NCBI GenBank assembly: GCA_010015655.1
Contig: ML976664.1
Location: 1 to 64,000, forward strand
Length of the DNA: 64,000 bases
Direction: 5' to 3'
Source of the DNA: Bimuria novae-zelandiae CBS 107.79
Taxonomy: Eukaryota > Ascomycota > Dothideomycetes > Pleosporales > Didymosphaeriaceae
Shown: piece after piece, positions 11,828-22,047 of the stretch
Layout: each line of letters opens with the position of its first letter
Position numbering within the stretch: position 1 is the stretch's first letter
Notes under the pieces: generated by a model
The model's database searches: none
Told to the model about the DNA's origin: nothing
Seen by the model: the letters and a program-made list of their open reading frames with translations, nothing else
Translations under genes and position numbers: made by a program

Positions 11828-12617
11828 TCTACAGGTTTGATATACAGGGCCTGTCTAGGTGGAAGGGCGTCGAGCGCGTGTGCTCGGTACCGCATATCGT
11901 GGCATAGGAGCGAAGCGCGATGATGTTGTTGATAATCGGTGAATGGAGTAGTAAAAGCTCCATAGCGGGGCGCACGGAGACATTCGTGTCAGAGGCGCGG
12001 AAGGGCGTCGTGTGGTTTACCTTCATAAAAGCTGGAAGTTATCTCCTAGGGCCCAAAACGTTGGTTGGCCGCAGGTTTCGTCACTTTGATCTCGCATTCG
12101 TCAGTCACAATGACACTTTCCCTCTGCACAGATTTTGATGGATAATGAGGAGTCTATTCGAGTGGAGATTTTCATTTCTCATAATATTCACTCATTCGCG
12201 GGAACTTGCCTCCACAAAACCCTTTACTGGCGAATGAAGCCACATCTTGTAGCCCGGTAGTTATGTAACCTCACAATTGAATTTCAAGATCTGGGCCATC
12301 TCAACTGGGCAATCACTGTCCTCATCTTTCCCCTCAACAATCCACTAAACCACCCGCCAAGACCAACCCACGCCGAGCGGGGCGTGCAGGCGGCGTAGTC
12401 CTTCTTCTGGCGTACCTGCATGTGCCACATCCTTCGGACATTGTATCGGGAATACACATTAATTAATAGTATGCACATATTAACAGGGATTTCCAGACAT
12501 GCCTATTATAGAAGGACACTCGGGGACAAACGAAATGCATGCCCAACCCCTCTTCATAACCCCAGTAGCTCATCTACTGCATCATCCTCCCTCTCAGGCT
12601 CTAGGCTAAACAGCAGA
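11828..12617. other. Intergenic between membrane protein and hydrolase
   Basis: Ordinary-GC DNA with only short shadow-like frames and no repeat. The segment just upstream of 12618 should contain the hydrolase promoter. No feature could be supported. Confidence 0.4.
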
Positions 12618-13494
12618 ATGCGGTTCCTTTGTCTCCACGGTCTAGGCACAAACAGCAAGGTAAGACAAACCCAAAACTCAACTGTAATAGGACCTGTTGG
12701 TTTCCTGGTCTAATGAATCTGAGAAGATTTTCCAGGTGCAGACAGGTACGATGAGTAAAAGCAGCATACCCATGTACGACGCTAAGAGACTGTTCATTGG
12801 ACAGCTGCCCTACGTAACGAACTCGGCCCCGATCATACGTTCGAATTCGTTGAAGGATCCGTAAGATGTAGAATGGCAAAAGGTGCGTTCTACTGTTGAA
12901 CTTTACACAGGTGACCCTGCGACATACTATAGACCATCATGCAGATGCTGACGTCTTTTTCTAGAGATTAGTCATTTTTCCAACCCAGACGATGCTCATT
13001 ACCAGTATTACCACCCTGACGCTCGATCATACATGCGCGCTTTTCAACTGCTAGAGGCATACATCGACGCCAATGGCCCTTTTGACGGCATATTCGGTTT
13101 CAGCCAAGGGGCAGGAATTTCACTGATGTACCTCATTCGCCACACACACCTGCACCCCGACACCCCTCTGCCATTCAAGCTTGCAATACTTTTCTCGAGG
13201 ATTGGTGTCCGCGACGTCGGACGTTGGGTAAAGACGGGCGAAGCAGTCCCGCTTTCGAGTATGCCTCCGGGGCTTGATAAGCTAAAGCTACCTGTGGCCT
13301 CCATCTGGGGTAAGGACGATTGGCCCACGGCCAAATTGGAAGCAGCAACGACAGAAGCTCTGGTGAGCGAGGGATTCGTGTGGAGCTTTGTACATGCGGG
13401 AGGACACGAAACGCCATGCCCGAGGATTGAAGGGAGTGTAGCTGGTGCTGCTAAAGTCATAAAAAGGGCGATTGCACAGTCATCGCTCATTTGA
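12618..13494 (+). CDS. FSH1-family serine hydrolase
   Basis: Alpha/beta hydrolase of the fungal FSH1 (family of serine hydrolases) group. Four exons: 12618-12659, 12727-12745 (19 bp), 12805-12882 and 12965-13494. Introns are GT-AG, and the total of 669 bp gives 222 residues. The start MRFLCLHGLGTNSK is the family's typical first strand and oxyanion loop. The tiny second exon plus third exon rebuild the expected QTA...HTFEFVEG segment. The nucleophile elbow is GFSQG with Ser93, the acid is probably Asp164 or Asp165 (KDDWP), and the base is His194 in HAGGHETP. Length is close to the usual 220-270. The substrate is unknown; relatives hydrolyse small esters, and some sit in secondary-metabolite clusters, but no cluster is evident here. 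Confidence 0.9.
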
Positions 13495-14404
13495 TCATGC
13501 GTTGGATTGTTGAGAAAAGGGATAGTCTCAACTGTGGGGCATTGGCGCTAAGTTTTCCTTGACCGAAGCAGTTTACCTAATCACGACACTGTGAAGCGCT
13601 AACTTTGTCCGATAAGTTATCGACTCATACATATATAAGAACAGGAAGTGAAAAAATACATTTTTGGTTCTTTCTTCGCACTTTGCAAAATCTTGGGCAT
13701 GGAACCCCTTCTAGTTTTCTTTCTTACAGCTCGACACTTCCTACCTTGCTAAGGAAAGTAGATCTCTTTGACATCTTGGGTTAAAATGTTTAAACTATCA
13801 AGCTGCAATAACAATTTGCGCATATAAATGTTGCTAAGTCTCTTGGGCGTTCAAACTAAGGACAGGTGTAGTCAAGTCCGTTGTGAATAGCAGCCACAGT
13901 TTTATTAGTCTTACGATGCTTCCATTACAATAGACGGTTAACTCGATATAATTCCGTAACATGAAAAATCCGGGTCTTCATTATACAAGAAACAGGGCGA
14001 AAAAGCGCTGGAATGACGCAAGGCCAATAAGAGAACACTAGTTGAAAGACCCCTTTACCCATTCCAGCTCACCTGCATGATGGATCTCCCGGTGAGCTTG
14101 CCCCCACAGTCCCGTATGACATGAGTCCGTGTCGGTCATATATTGCCTAATCGCGGCTCCCAATGTGCTCATACATGCGGGATGTACTTCGATCAGTCGA
14201 CCGCAATGTAGACTCCGTTCGGACACTCGCATAGACTGATGAAAGCCTCAATAACCACTTTGAGACCGGATGGGTGCGCCTGATGACCTCCGTCAGGCCA
14301 ATCTGGGCTGCTAAGCTAAACCAGGTTGGCCTTGAATGGAACCAGATATTTACTAATGGCGGGATCAGATTGCTCGTTCAAAGCGTACTGGAGAAGAGAG
14401 TACG
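13495..14404. other. Intergenic
   Basis: Moderate to low GC. A minus-strand frame at 14038-14232 has no recognisable motif. I see no repeat or RNA gene. Confidence 0.35.
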
Positions 14405-14692
14405 TCATCGATCCACGGCCTTCTTCGTCTTCATCGGAATCGTTGCCTCCGTCATCTGGGATGTATTAGATGCATCGAGCTCGAAGGTGATCGTACATAG
14501 CAATGGCCTAGCCGCAAGCTTCATGCGTTCGCGGTTTAGACCCTCGTAGTATTGATAAAGCTGCTCAGAGTTCGATCCGACGTTCCACCGACCTGTGTTT
14601 GTCCGAAGAAGATGAACGAAGCTTCCACGATCTGAATACATATCTAGGTCGTCTTCTTCTGGAATAGGAGGTCTTTTGGCGCCTTCACTCAT
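14405..14692 (-). CDS. Hypothetical 95-residue frame, possibly the 3' part of the adjacent broken gene
   Basis: ATG at 14692 with an acidic N-terminal part (PEEDDLDMYSDRG) and a mixed C-terminal half (SEQLYQYYEGLNRERMKLA). No family recognised. It lies just downstream of, and on the same strand as, the membrane-protein remnant at 14813-15186. It could be a continuation of that gene separated by mutation or intron sequence, or an unrelated frame. Confidence 0.3.
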   Translation of the reverse strand: MSEGAKRPPIPEEDDLDMYSDRGSFVHLLRTNTGRWNVGSNSEQLYQYYEGLNRERMKLAARPLLCTITFELDASNTSQMTEATIPMKTKKAVDR

Positions 14693-14812
14693 AATGATAA
14701 TCCCTCAGCTCTGGTTCGTCTGTCAACCAAGTGTTGATTCGGTCTTGATGCCCGCTGATTAGGGCTCGCAGAGAACGTGTACGCTAGAAGAGGTCGCAAT
14801 TTCTTCCAATCA

Positions 14813-15186
14813 TCAACAAGAGTGGGCGAGTCGACTTGACAGGGGTTTTTCCACTAGATAATGTACATAGTAAGCGCGCATAACGACGTGAGCGACCGTA
14901 TGAACTTCTAAAAGAGTTGTAGATAGATTGTACGCCCAACGGGCAATCCATTGAGCGATAGCCCAACCGCCCTGAAACAGCACGAGTTTAGAAATGTCGG
15001 GAAGGAGCTCGCACTCTGCTAATAACGCCACACCTCTTGCGGTGAAGGTGAGCCGTTTGGTGTTACCGAAGATGGTTGAGCATGACGGGATAGAATTATC
15101 TAGGTCCACTGCGAAGCCACTCATCGTTGCGTAGTAGCCATTCGTCATAGTCCATGGAATATACTTGCGGTGGATGTCCTTGGACT
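14813..15186 (-). pseudogene. 5'-truncated fungal multi-pass membrane-protein gene
   Basis: Minus-strand frame containing WTMTNGYYATMSGFAVDLD, then RLTFTARGVALLAECELLPDI and a hydrophobic stretch with TLLEVHTVAHVV. This pattern (WTxxHGFYAxMGGF ... LLAxxGxLPDI ... TLLEVHT) is common in large, uncharacterised membrane proteins of filamentous ascomycetes. Upstream, at about 15186, the reading frame runs directly into AT-rich retroelement DNA, so the N-terminal half is missing. After SRLAHSC at the C-terminal side it meets a stop, where the family would continue. Judged a relic; the family pattern is from memory of such proteins and was not searched. Confidence 0.55.
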
Positions 15187-17047
15187 AAATAAAAAAAAGC
15201 GTAAAAAAGAGTCTAGAACTTACTTCGCGAGCTTTAAAAGGACTAAACTTTTTAATAAGCTAGCTAAAGAGAATTACGCTAGCGTTAGAAATAATAGCTT
15301 TATTTTAAAAAACTTAATTTTTTTAAGTTAGTAGCTAAGTAACTATAATAAGAACAGGCCTTCCTTTATTTTATTATTAAAATTAGTAGCACGCTTTTGT
15401 TAGGATCTGAACATGTATGGGACGCGGAGGACCAACGGGCCCTCAGCGGGGGTGACACTTGGTGGGGTTGCGCAACCGAGGTCACGTGATGTACCATCCA
15501 GCCAAGACCTACAGCCATGGATGGCAACGAGACCTTGGATGGTACAGAAATCCTTATGTATATAGGAACGCGAGGGTAGACTTCTATCATCGTGTTCAAC
15601 CTGTTTATCAATCTATCGTTTGGATCTGAATAAGCAACCTTGTTGATTTGATTGTGCTGTACACACCTTCGATACCAACGCCCTAGTGACAAGCGCAAGC
15701 TATCACTACGACCCTCTCCCGTCCTACCAGTACTCTTGCCCGAGAACCAACCTTAGCCCCTTAGGGATTAGCTATCTCTTTGGGATCTTAACAGCTTTTA
15801 ACGCTTAAAAGTCCTTATTACGTAGCTATTACGCGAAGGGCTAGCTATTTTATTAAAATAGGGAGAGGAATTAGATTATAAAGTTAAAAAAGACTAGGCT
15901 AAAAGCGAGATATTATAGCGCACGAAGTTAAGCTAAGAAAAGAGAGAGTATAAAAGAGTAAGGTCTAGAAGCTAAGCAAGAAGCGATTTTATGTATATAA
16001 TAATAAGTAAACGCACTAGCGCGAACACACCGCTATAGTAACTACTTATAGTAAGGATATAAAATTAGACACGCGATAATAGAACTAGTAAGAGGTTTAT
16101 AATAGTAGGAGGATTATAAGTAGACAAAATAATCGCGAAGCTATATAAGTAAGGTAAGATACAAAGATTTTTCTTTACACTTAATAAAGGAAAGGAAGGT
16201 ATATAATAGGCTACACTTAGTTATTACCTTAGATCCTTAACCCTTAGTTATATAAATCCTAGATATATAAGTTTGACGCCTAAAGCTTAACTTCAGACTC
16301 TTTATTAAATTTATAAGTATTCTTCTAGCACCTTTGGCTCCTTAAGCACCCAGCCCCCTACAGAGCGTTAGTAGTAATTTAGTAGTATATATATAGCTAT
16401 TATCGCTTTACCCTATAGAGGAGTATTTAGCTAACTAGCTTAGCTATAATTACTATAAAGTCTTATTAAAAGTACTTAATTACGCCCTTTAGCCTTACCT
16501 TCATTAAGTTATTACTTATAAAGGTAGGTAGTTAGGGTACTTACAAGGGATCTTCGTCGATACCCTACTAGATATAGGCTGGCTTTATAAGGTGTCTTAG
16601 TTCTAGTTCTCCTTAGTAATATAGCTATAGCTCTAGATCTTGTATTCTTAGTAAGTCAAGCGTTTAAATAAGTTATACGCACTACTAATCATGTACTTCT
16701 TAAGCACTAATATAATAAATAGGTGTTTTAGTATTATTATATTATATATAGTATAAGCGTTACTACTATTTATTTTATAAAGGTAGTAAAATATTTAGCT
16801 CTTCTAGCTACTATAGCGTATTATGTTTAAAATATGTGTTTTTTAACTTCCTTTAAGCCTTGCTTAGTAGTATTAGGACTCTTTTTATATTAAATAACTA
16901 TTTTTTAATAAACTAATAGCTTAGCGTAGTTATATAGTAGATCGTTTAGGGTAATTATTATTAAGTCGTACGTGTAGGTAGATTCAGTAGTTTAACTAGA
17001 TATTTTATTATTATCTACAGCTAAGGCGCTAAATAATTTTAGTATAA
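15187..17047 (-). mobile_element. Truncated internal (leader/gag) region of a G1-family Ty3/gypsy element
   Basis: The complement just below 17047 (TTATACTAAAATT..., then ..ACTACGCTAAGCTATTAGTTTATTA) aligns with the sequence directly after the 5' LTR of the plus-strand G1 element at 46509-46660. The fragment is therefore the same family in reverse, with its 5' LTR at 17048-20829. It ends abruptly at about 15187 against the membrane-protein relic. It is strongly AT-rich, with TpA excess and no intact frame. A later solo LTR (15398-15793) lies inside. Confidence 0.65.
15398..15793. repeat. Solo LTR, 396 bp
   Basis: Begins TGTTAGGATCTGAACA and ends GGGATCTTAACA (TG...CA with inverted ends). Flanked by the perfect 5-bp duplication GCTTT at 15393-15397 and 15794-15798. 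It has ordinary GC and CpA content, unlike the AT-rich DNA on both sides, so it inserted after that DNA was mutated and escaped heavy RIP. No internal retroelement sequence is present, implying LTR-LTR recombination. Confidence 0.85.
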
Positions 17048-17447
17048 TATAAGGATAAGTACGGGCTCCTTTATTAAAAAAGTAGATAAGGTTAGCTAGC
17101 TCTATTTTAGCAACACTAAGATAAGGAGGCTATATGTACATAAGGCTTACACGCTTTTGTGCGCGGCCGTCGGAGTGGAATAACTACCCATCTGAGGTAA
17201 CTGTGCTGGGTGTGCGAGCAGTCGCACCAGGGCGTAAGGCAGTTGCGCCCAGGATACAGGCCAGCCGACTGGTCAAAAAGCCAAGCCGACTGGTGGGGTC
17301 CAAGCGCCCTTGTGCCAAGCAGTTGGCTTGGCCCAGCAACCTAAGCGACAGGTTGGCTAAGCTTAACTAATGAAAATTTTTTACTTTTTATTACATAACT
17401 TACACCTACTTCTCTACACAAAAAATCTACTACAACATTTATTATAG

Positions 17448-20400
17448 ATGAATTTACTCTGCTAGACATTGAAGACGCTTCTTTGCAGCAAGTCAGCCAG
17501 GAGATTGAAGAGTTTGATGTAGTTGCATTAGAGGAAGAGGTAAATTAAGATAAATACGTTGCAAACATGTTCTGAATGTGTTCATAATGTACAGGAATCT
17601 ATTCCGGAGCCAATTCTGCTTACCACTGCGCGATTTGGATCTTTAATCACTACAGATCTTGAATTTGCACTAGAATTACCTGAATATCCAACTACTCATA
17701 AGAATGGATATACATATTGTGTTAATACTACAAAAGTTACGGACATCAAGCACGCCTTAATAAGTACATGCAATCGTGTTACTAACATGTTCGGAACGTG
17801 TTCTGATTGTAGTTTAGGTGCAATATAGCTGGAGCCAAATCCACAGCCCTACAACAGCAACCTCGCCTTTCTTAAATCAAGCTCGAGGAAAGAAATGGAA
17901 GATGCGTTGTAGTGGGGTTCTCTGTTGCGAATATCTTCATAACACATTACGAGCGCTATCACACTTAACTGTAACTAAACAAACATGGGCTTTAATCCAA
18001 GACCTCCGTGAGAGTATTGATAGCTCCGACCCAGATCCAATCCGACGAGATACAAACGCGTTCGTAACGTGTTCAATACATATTACAAAGATACTAACTA
18101 TTGAATATAGCTTATTCCGAAGCCTACAAAGAAGGTTTCAGCAAGGTATTGCATGTGTATCTCAGCATGCAACATGCCAATTAGAATTGCGTTCAACGAA
18201 ACAGACAGTAAGTGAATAATATAACTTATAGCACGTTCTCAACGGATTCTGAACACGTTAGGATTTGAATGGGCAGGTACAATACTATCTATGCTGCCGG
18301 AACTACGCTGTACAACATACGACCCCTCATTTGCTAAAGCCATTATCGGCTATTACAAGATATAACATTTCCTATTTACAGGAATTACTGTCTTCTAGCA
18401 ACAGAACAAACAGCACTAATACTAGTTGCTATATTGTTGAACAGCGAAGCTGTAGGAGGAAGACTTGTGGTAGGCTCTTTAACGTTTTCCCAACGTTTTC
18501 TCAACATCTTCCCAATACATCCTTAATGTATTGTCAATGCGTTTCTAACGTGTTGGGTAGGCGTTGATCATCCACAAGGAGCTGGAAAACTTATCGTTAC
18601 ACCCTGTAACGTTGTTTTCTATATATTTATTCCAGAGGACCTTATCACTACACCATACGTTCTTCTAACTTCATTTGGAGAGCATTCACATCCACCACCG
18701 CCACCAAACAAGCCACCAGAGTCTATTATTCAAGAGATAGTAGAGCTAGTAAATTGCGCAAGAGATCCTGGGCTAACAACTGGTAAAACTCTTTGTAACA
18801 GGTTTAGATTATGTTCCTAACATCATTATAGGCTCATTCCTTCGCAGTCCTTTACTAGAACAATACTGCCGTCAGAACAATGCAAGGACTCTCTCCGACC
18901 TTCACATATCCTTTAATAATCTTGATCGAATATCATCCATTATACGTAAGCAACAGATTACGTATTGGCCAGAGGGAAAGGATTTTGCAGGTGTAGTATT
19001 TGAGTATGAGCAAAGGCATAAGAACGCGATAGATGTAGACACAACCGCTTTAGAACATGTTATAAACAACTTGCTAACCTATTTTAGGGTTACATCCAAG
19101 GCATATACAATGACTCCTCAGGAGTTCAAATTATTTGCTTTACGAAAGGACAAGCTAAAATCCTTGTACAACAAGAGACTTTCGAAGTTGATGTTTCTTT
19201 TAAGAGGATTAAGCAACGTAACCTTAACAAGATAATTATTAGAAAGTTTTTAAGGCAACATGGAAAAAGTAATTATTTTATTTTACTTTTCTTAACCTGT
19301 TAATAATATATCTCTAACATGTTCTAGTTATTACACTTGCTCGAGTGTATCTTGAAAACCAAGATGAGGAAAGCTACTTCAAGGCGTTCCAAAGACTTTT
19401 TAATCATGTTACGAAAGTCTTAGGCCAAAGGCTATCTTGGTCTCACATTTCTCCTTGTCAGGATCACAGTTTCACGGCAATTGCCCTTGATATGCATGGC
19501 GGTCAATTCCTAGGTAAGTATTAGCTCTCAACGTGTTTGTAACGTACCCTGAATGTGTTGTGAAAGGGTTTGGAAAATATCTACAATCAATTGACCCACA
19601 AGCTCGACCACCTGCATGGCATATACAAAGAACAGTAATATTCTGCCTTATCCACTTCTTTAGAAGTATAAATACGCTTGCAGCTGGAAATTATGAGCTT
19701 CAGATGCGGATGAAGTCATTATTATCCTGCCAAAGTCGAACTGACTATAACCACCTTTGTCAATTATTAATTGGTAAGTAACTAATTCTGAATATGTACA
19801 GAACATCTTATTAACGTGTTCCAGACCATGAAGATGGCCCTATTAAAGAGTGGGCGAGACATAAGCGTCACCCACTTATTGCTGGAGGGATTAACGAAGC
19901 ATGTTCGTTTATGAAACCTGAAGTATTTTCAGTTCTACGCCATCATACAAATGCTGTTGAGCAAAGTGCAAATAAGTCAAATGTTACAGGCAAGAAGCTG
20001 AAAATTTTAGCAGCAATCCTAAAGTAACATGTCTCTAACTTGTTCTTAACATGTTGCTAACATAATCATAGTGGAGAAAAACTCGACCGACGGGATGTTG
20101 AGCAGTTTAATGCTCGGCAAGGCTTTGGAATATTTCATATTCAAAGGGACACATCTCTTGAGGCTCGATTTCAGCAGTCACATGCTCGTGAGAGTATGTA
20201 TTATTCATAGAACACGTTTCAAACACGTGGAGAACAGGTTTAACACAATATTAGAACGGCGACGCGTTCAAACTCTTACAGAACTGCAAGAAGCTATAGC
20301 TAGTCCAGATACAGTCTTGCATAGAGCATCTTCAAGCGGTATTGTACGACGTAGGAGCTCACGGCATAGCTCACGAGCTAGTTCTTCTTCAAGATCGAGT

Positions 20401-20630
20401 TCACAAAGACCACATATAAGGTAAGAACAACACCTTGAGAACACCTCCATAATGAGATACTAACACGTTGTAGCACAGTGAAGCGCATGTCCCAGCAAGA
20501 GATGGAGGAGCGAAGGCAGCGAATTGAACTAAAAATGCTTAAAACTCAGCTCAAAGCGCAGCAGCAGGCTATTAAGGAAAAGGAACTAGATCTGCTAAAA
20601 AGACAGCAGCGGTTACAGCTTAATAACTAA
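17448..20630 (+). CDS. MULE-type transposase with many short introns
   Basis: Catalyses cut-and-paste transposition in the nucleus. Exons read continuously across most splice sites. The N-terminal half has a Cys-rich zinc-binding stretch (RCSGVLCCEYLHNTLRALSH) and HSHPPPPPNKPP. The DDE core follows: CFTKGQAK...ETFEVDVSFKR (first Asp), ALDMHGGQFLGFGKYLQS (second Asp), RTVIFCLIHFFRS and HTNAVEQSANKSN (Glu). The C-terminus is Ser/Arg-rich, then a Glu/Gln/Lys-rich coiled coil ending at TAA 20628. Well-supported introns are 17540-17594, 18064-18110, 18208-18261, 18470-18560, 18783-18831, 19035-19087, 19269-19327, 19514-19566, 19774-19824, 20024-20071, 20194-20254 and 20421-20478. The start codon is not certain (an upstream exon is likely), and joins near 17764-17817, 18350-18385 and 18606-18635 do not phase cleanly. 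It may therefore carry lesions. No RIP-type TAG run is seen. Confidence 0.65.
18470..18560 (+). repeat. Intron made of seven tandem 11-bp units
   Basis: After GTAGGCTCTTT (18470-18480), units start with AAC or AAT at 18481, 18492, 18503, 18514, 18525, 18536 and 18547, each exactly 11 bp, then TAG ends the intron. The first and last units are AACGTTTTCCC and AACGTGTTGGG. It is the clearest case of the 11-bp pattern that runs through the MULE introns. Confidence 0.85.
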
Positions 20631-20829
20631 TGTAGTTAGAACATGTAATTTTTTATTAGTTAAGCTTAGCTAACCTATTACTTAGTTGCTAGGCTAAGCT
20701 AACTGCTTGGCACAAGGGCGCTTGGACCCCACCAGTCGGCTTGGCTTTTTGACCAGTCGGCCGACCTGTAGGCTCAGTTGCGCCTCGTACGCGAGGTCAT
20801 GTGACCTGTCAGCATGCCAGTCTGTCACA

Positions 20830-21193
20830 ATCCGCACGGACCAGAACACTAAAAATTTATCCTTTACCTATTAATATCTTACCTAATACTAGAGATATAT
20901 TCATACGAATTTAATGGAAGGTGTATGTATATATAAAATAATATATTATAATATTAGGAAATTCTATTAACTCTAGCCCTATGTTTTCTAATTATTTATT
21001 AAAATAAAACCTATAAATAATTAATAAAGTAGACTCTAAAGTAGTTAAAAGTGCCTAAAATGTTTACATATTATTCTATATATATATATATATATATACA
21101 CCTTACATAAAATCTGTATTAATATGTATTCAGTATTAGGTAAGATATTAAGAAGTAAAGGTAAGGTTTTTATTGTTCTAGTCCATGCGGATC
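20830..21193. mobile_element. MITE-like inverted-repeat element next to the G1 LTR
   Basis: The left arm ATCCGCACGGACCAGAACA... is mirrored by ...GTTCTAGTCCATGCGGAT at 21174-21193. Similarity continues inward through CTTACCTTTAC / CTTAATATCTTACCTAATACT-type sequence for roughly 100 bp on each side, around a TA-microsatellite (about 21080-21100). No coding capacity. Exact ends and target duplication are uncertain because the left arm abuts the LTR. Confidence 0.55.
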
Positions 21194-21603
21194 TGACCTA
21201 ATCCCAACCTAACCCTAATCCATTTATAAGCCTAATTACGAGTATATTTAATTTTTAAATTTACTATAGAACTTTTTCTTATTCTATAGTATTCTGTCCT
21301 AGCCCCATGGCCTCTTTTAGTTGCTAACTTCTTAGAAAATATTATTTTATTTAAGTTAATATTTTTGATATTATTTTGTTCAGTTTTCGCGAAATTCAGG
21401 CTAGTTTTAGGTGTTTTCTTATTTAAATGAGGTTTTTATATAGAAGTCTTTATCCTATACCTCTCTTTTTTTAAAAGTCTCTAGAGACTTCTAGTAGAGA
21501 GATTAGGTCTATTTTTTATATATAAGTCTTTTATTTATTTTTAGGACTTCTTTATAAGTCCTTATTAATAACTCTTAAGTCTTGTAAATTGGTCTTTACT
21601 AGT
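21194..21603. other. AT-rich decayed DNA
   Basis: Very AT-rich, with no open frame over 60 codons and no identifiable element. The solo LTR at 21604 is inserted at its right end. Confidence 0.4.
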
Positions 21604-22047
21604 TGTTAAGCCCTTCGGGATAGCCAGTCCTAAAGAAGACTAGGGTTAGTTCTTAGGCAAAAGCAATATTAAATTAAGTAAAAGGTATTAATAGTTTATG
21701 CATATTAAAGGGATTATTAGTATTAAGAGTAAGGCGCGATTATAAACAAGTTAACTAAAGCTAGAGTATAATTTAAATAATAGATTAATAAACTAAATTA
21801 AACACGAAGCTAGAAGGTCTATCTTTAGCGGTCCTATATACATGACTAATTCTATGATATCCCATGATCCTGTACTATCCTAAACGTGATACATGTGGGA
21901 TCCCATGGTATAGTTACGTAATCCCAATATCCCATGATCTTGGCATGTGGGACATCGTGGGACATTACATAATTCTTGGTAGGGTAATAGCGCCACCTTT
22001 GGTTATAAAGTGCCTGATGTCTTTCCGTTAAGCCTGAGATCGTAACA
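21604..22047. repeat. Solo LTR related to the G2 gypsy LTR, 444 bp
   Basis: Begins TGTTAAGCCCTTCGGG like the G2 LTR at 33692 and ends GATCGTAACA. Perfect 5-bp duplication CTAGT at 21599-21603 and 22048-22052. The first half is AT-rich, while the right part keeps CpA and has repeated TCCCATG words and the palindrome CATGTGGGATCCCATG. No internal region remains. Confidence 0.85.

Larger units (their letters stand above)
17255..20770 (+). mobile_element. Mutator-like (MULE) DNA transposon with long terminal inverted repeats
   Basis: 3516 bp bounded by about 130-bp inverted repeats starting TACAGGCCAGCCGACTGGTC (left) and the same with two changes at the right. The arms include GGGGTCCAAGCGCCCTTGTG and reach TAAGCTTAACTAAT. 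The right arm differs mainly by C-to-T/G-to-A changes. It encodes a DDE transposase in many exons. The element sits in a G1 LTR, but I find no target duplication; the flanking LTR pieces lack about three bases instead. Superfamily is inferred from the protein and the long arms. Confidence 0.75.
17048..20829 (-). repeat. 5' LTR of the G1 gypsy fragment, split by the MULE
   Basis: 17048-17254 and 20771-20829 together match the complement of the 269-bp G1 LTR seen at 46240-46508 and 52613-52881. Shared landmarks are CTAAGATAAGGAGGC, GGCAGTTGCGCCCAGG, and CGCGAGGTCATGTGAC ending in GTCACA. The two pieces sum to 266 bp. Part of the left piece shows TGTGAGG to TATAAGG type changes, as RIP gives. 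Confidence 0.7.

Noticed and set aside
13044..13490. 148-codon minus-strand frame
   Set aside because: Shadow of the fourth exon of the FSH1-like hydrolase.
18470..18560. A CRISPR-like or regulatory repeat array
   Set aside because: The units have no spacers, and the block is bounded by splice sites that join coding exons of the transposase.
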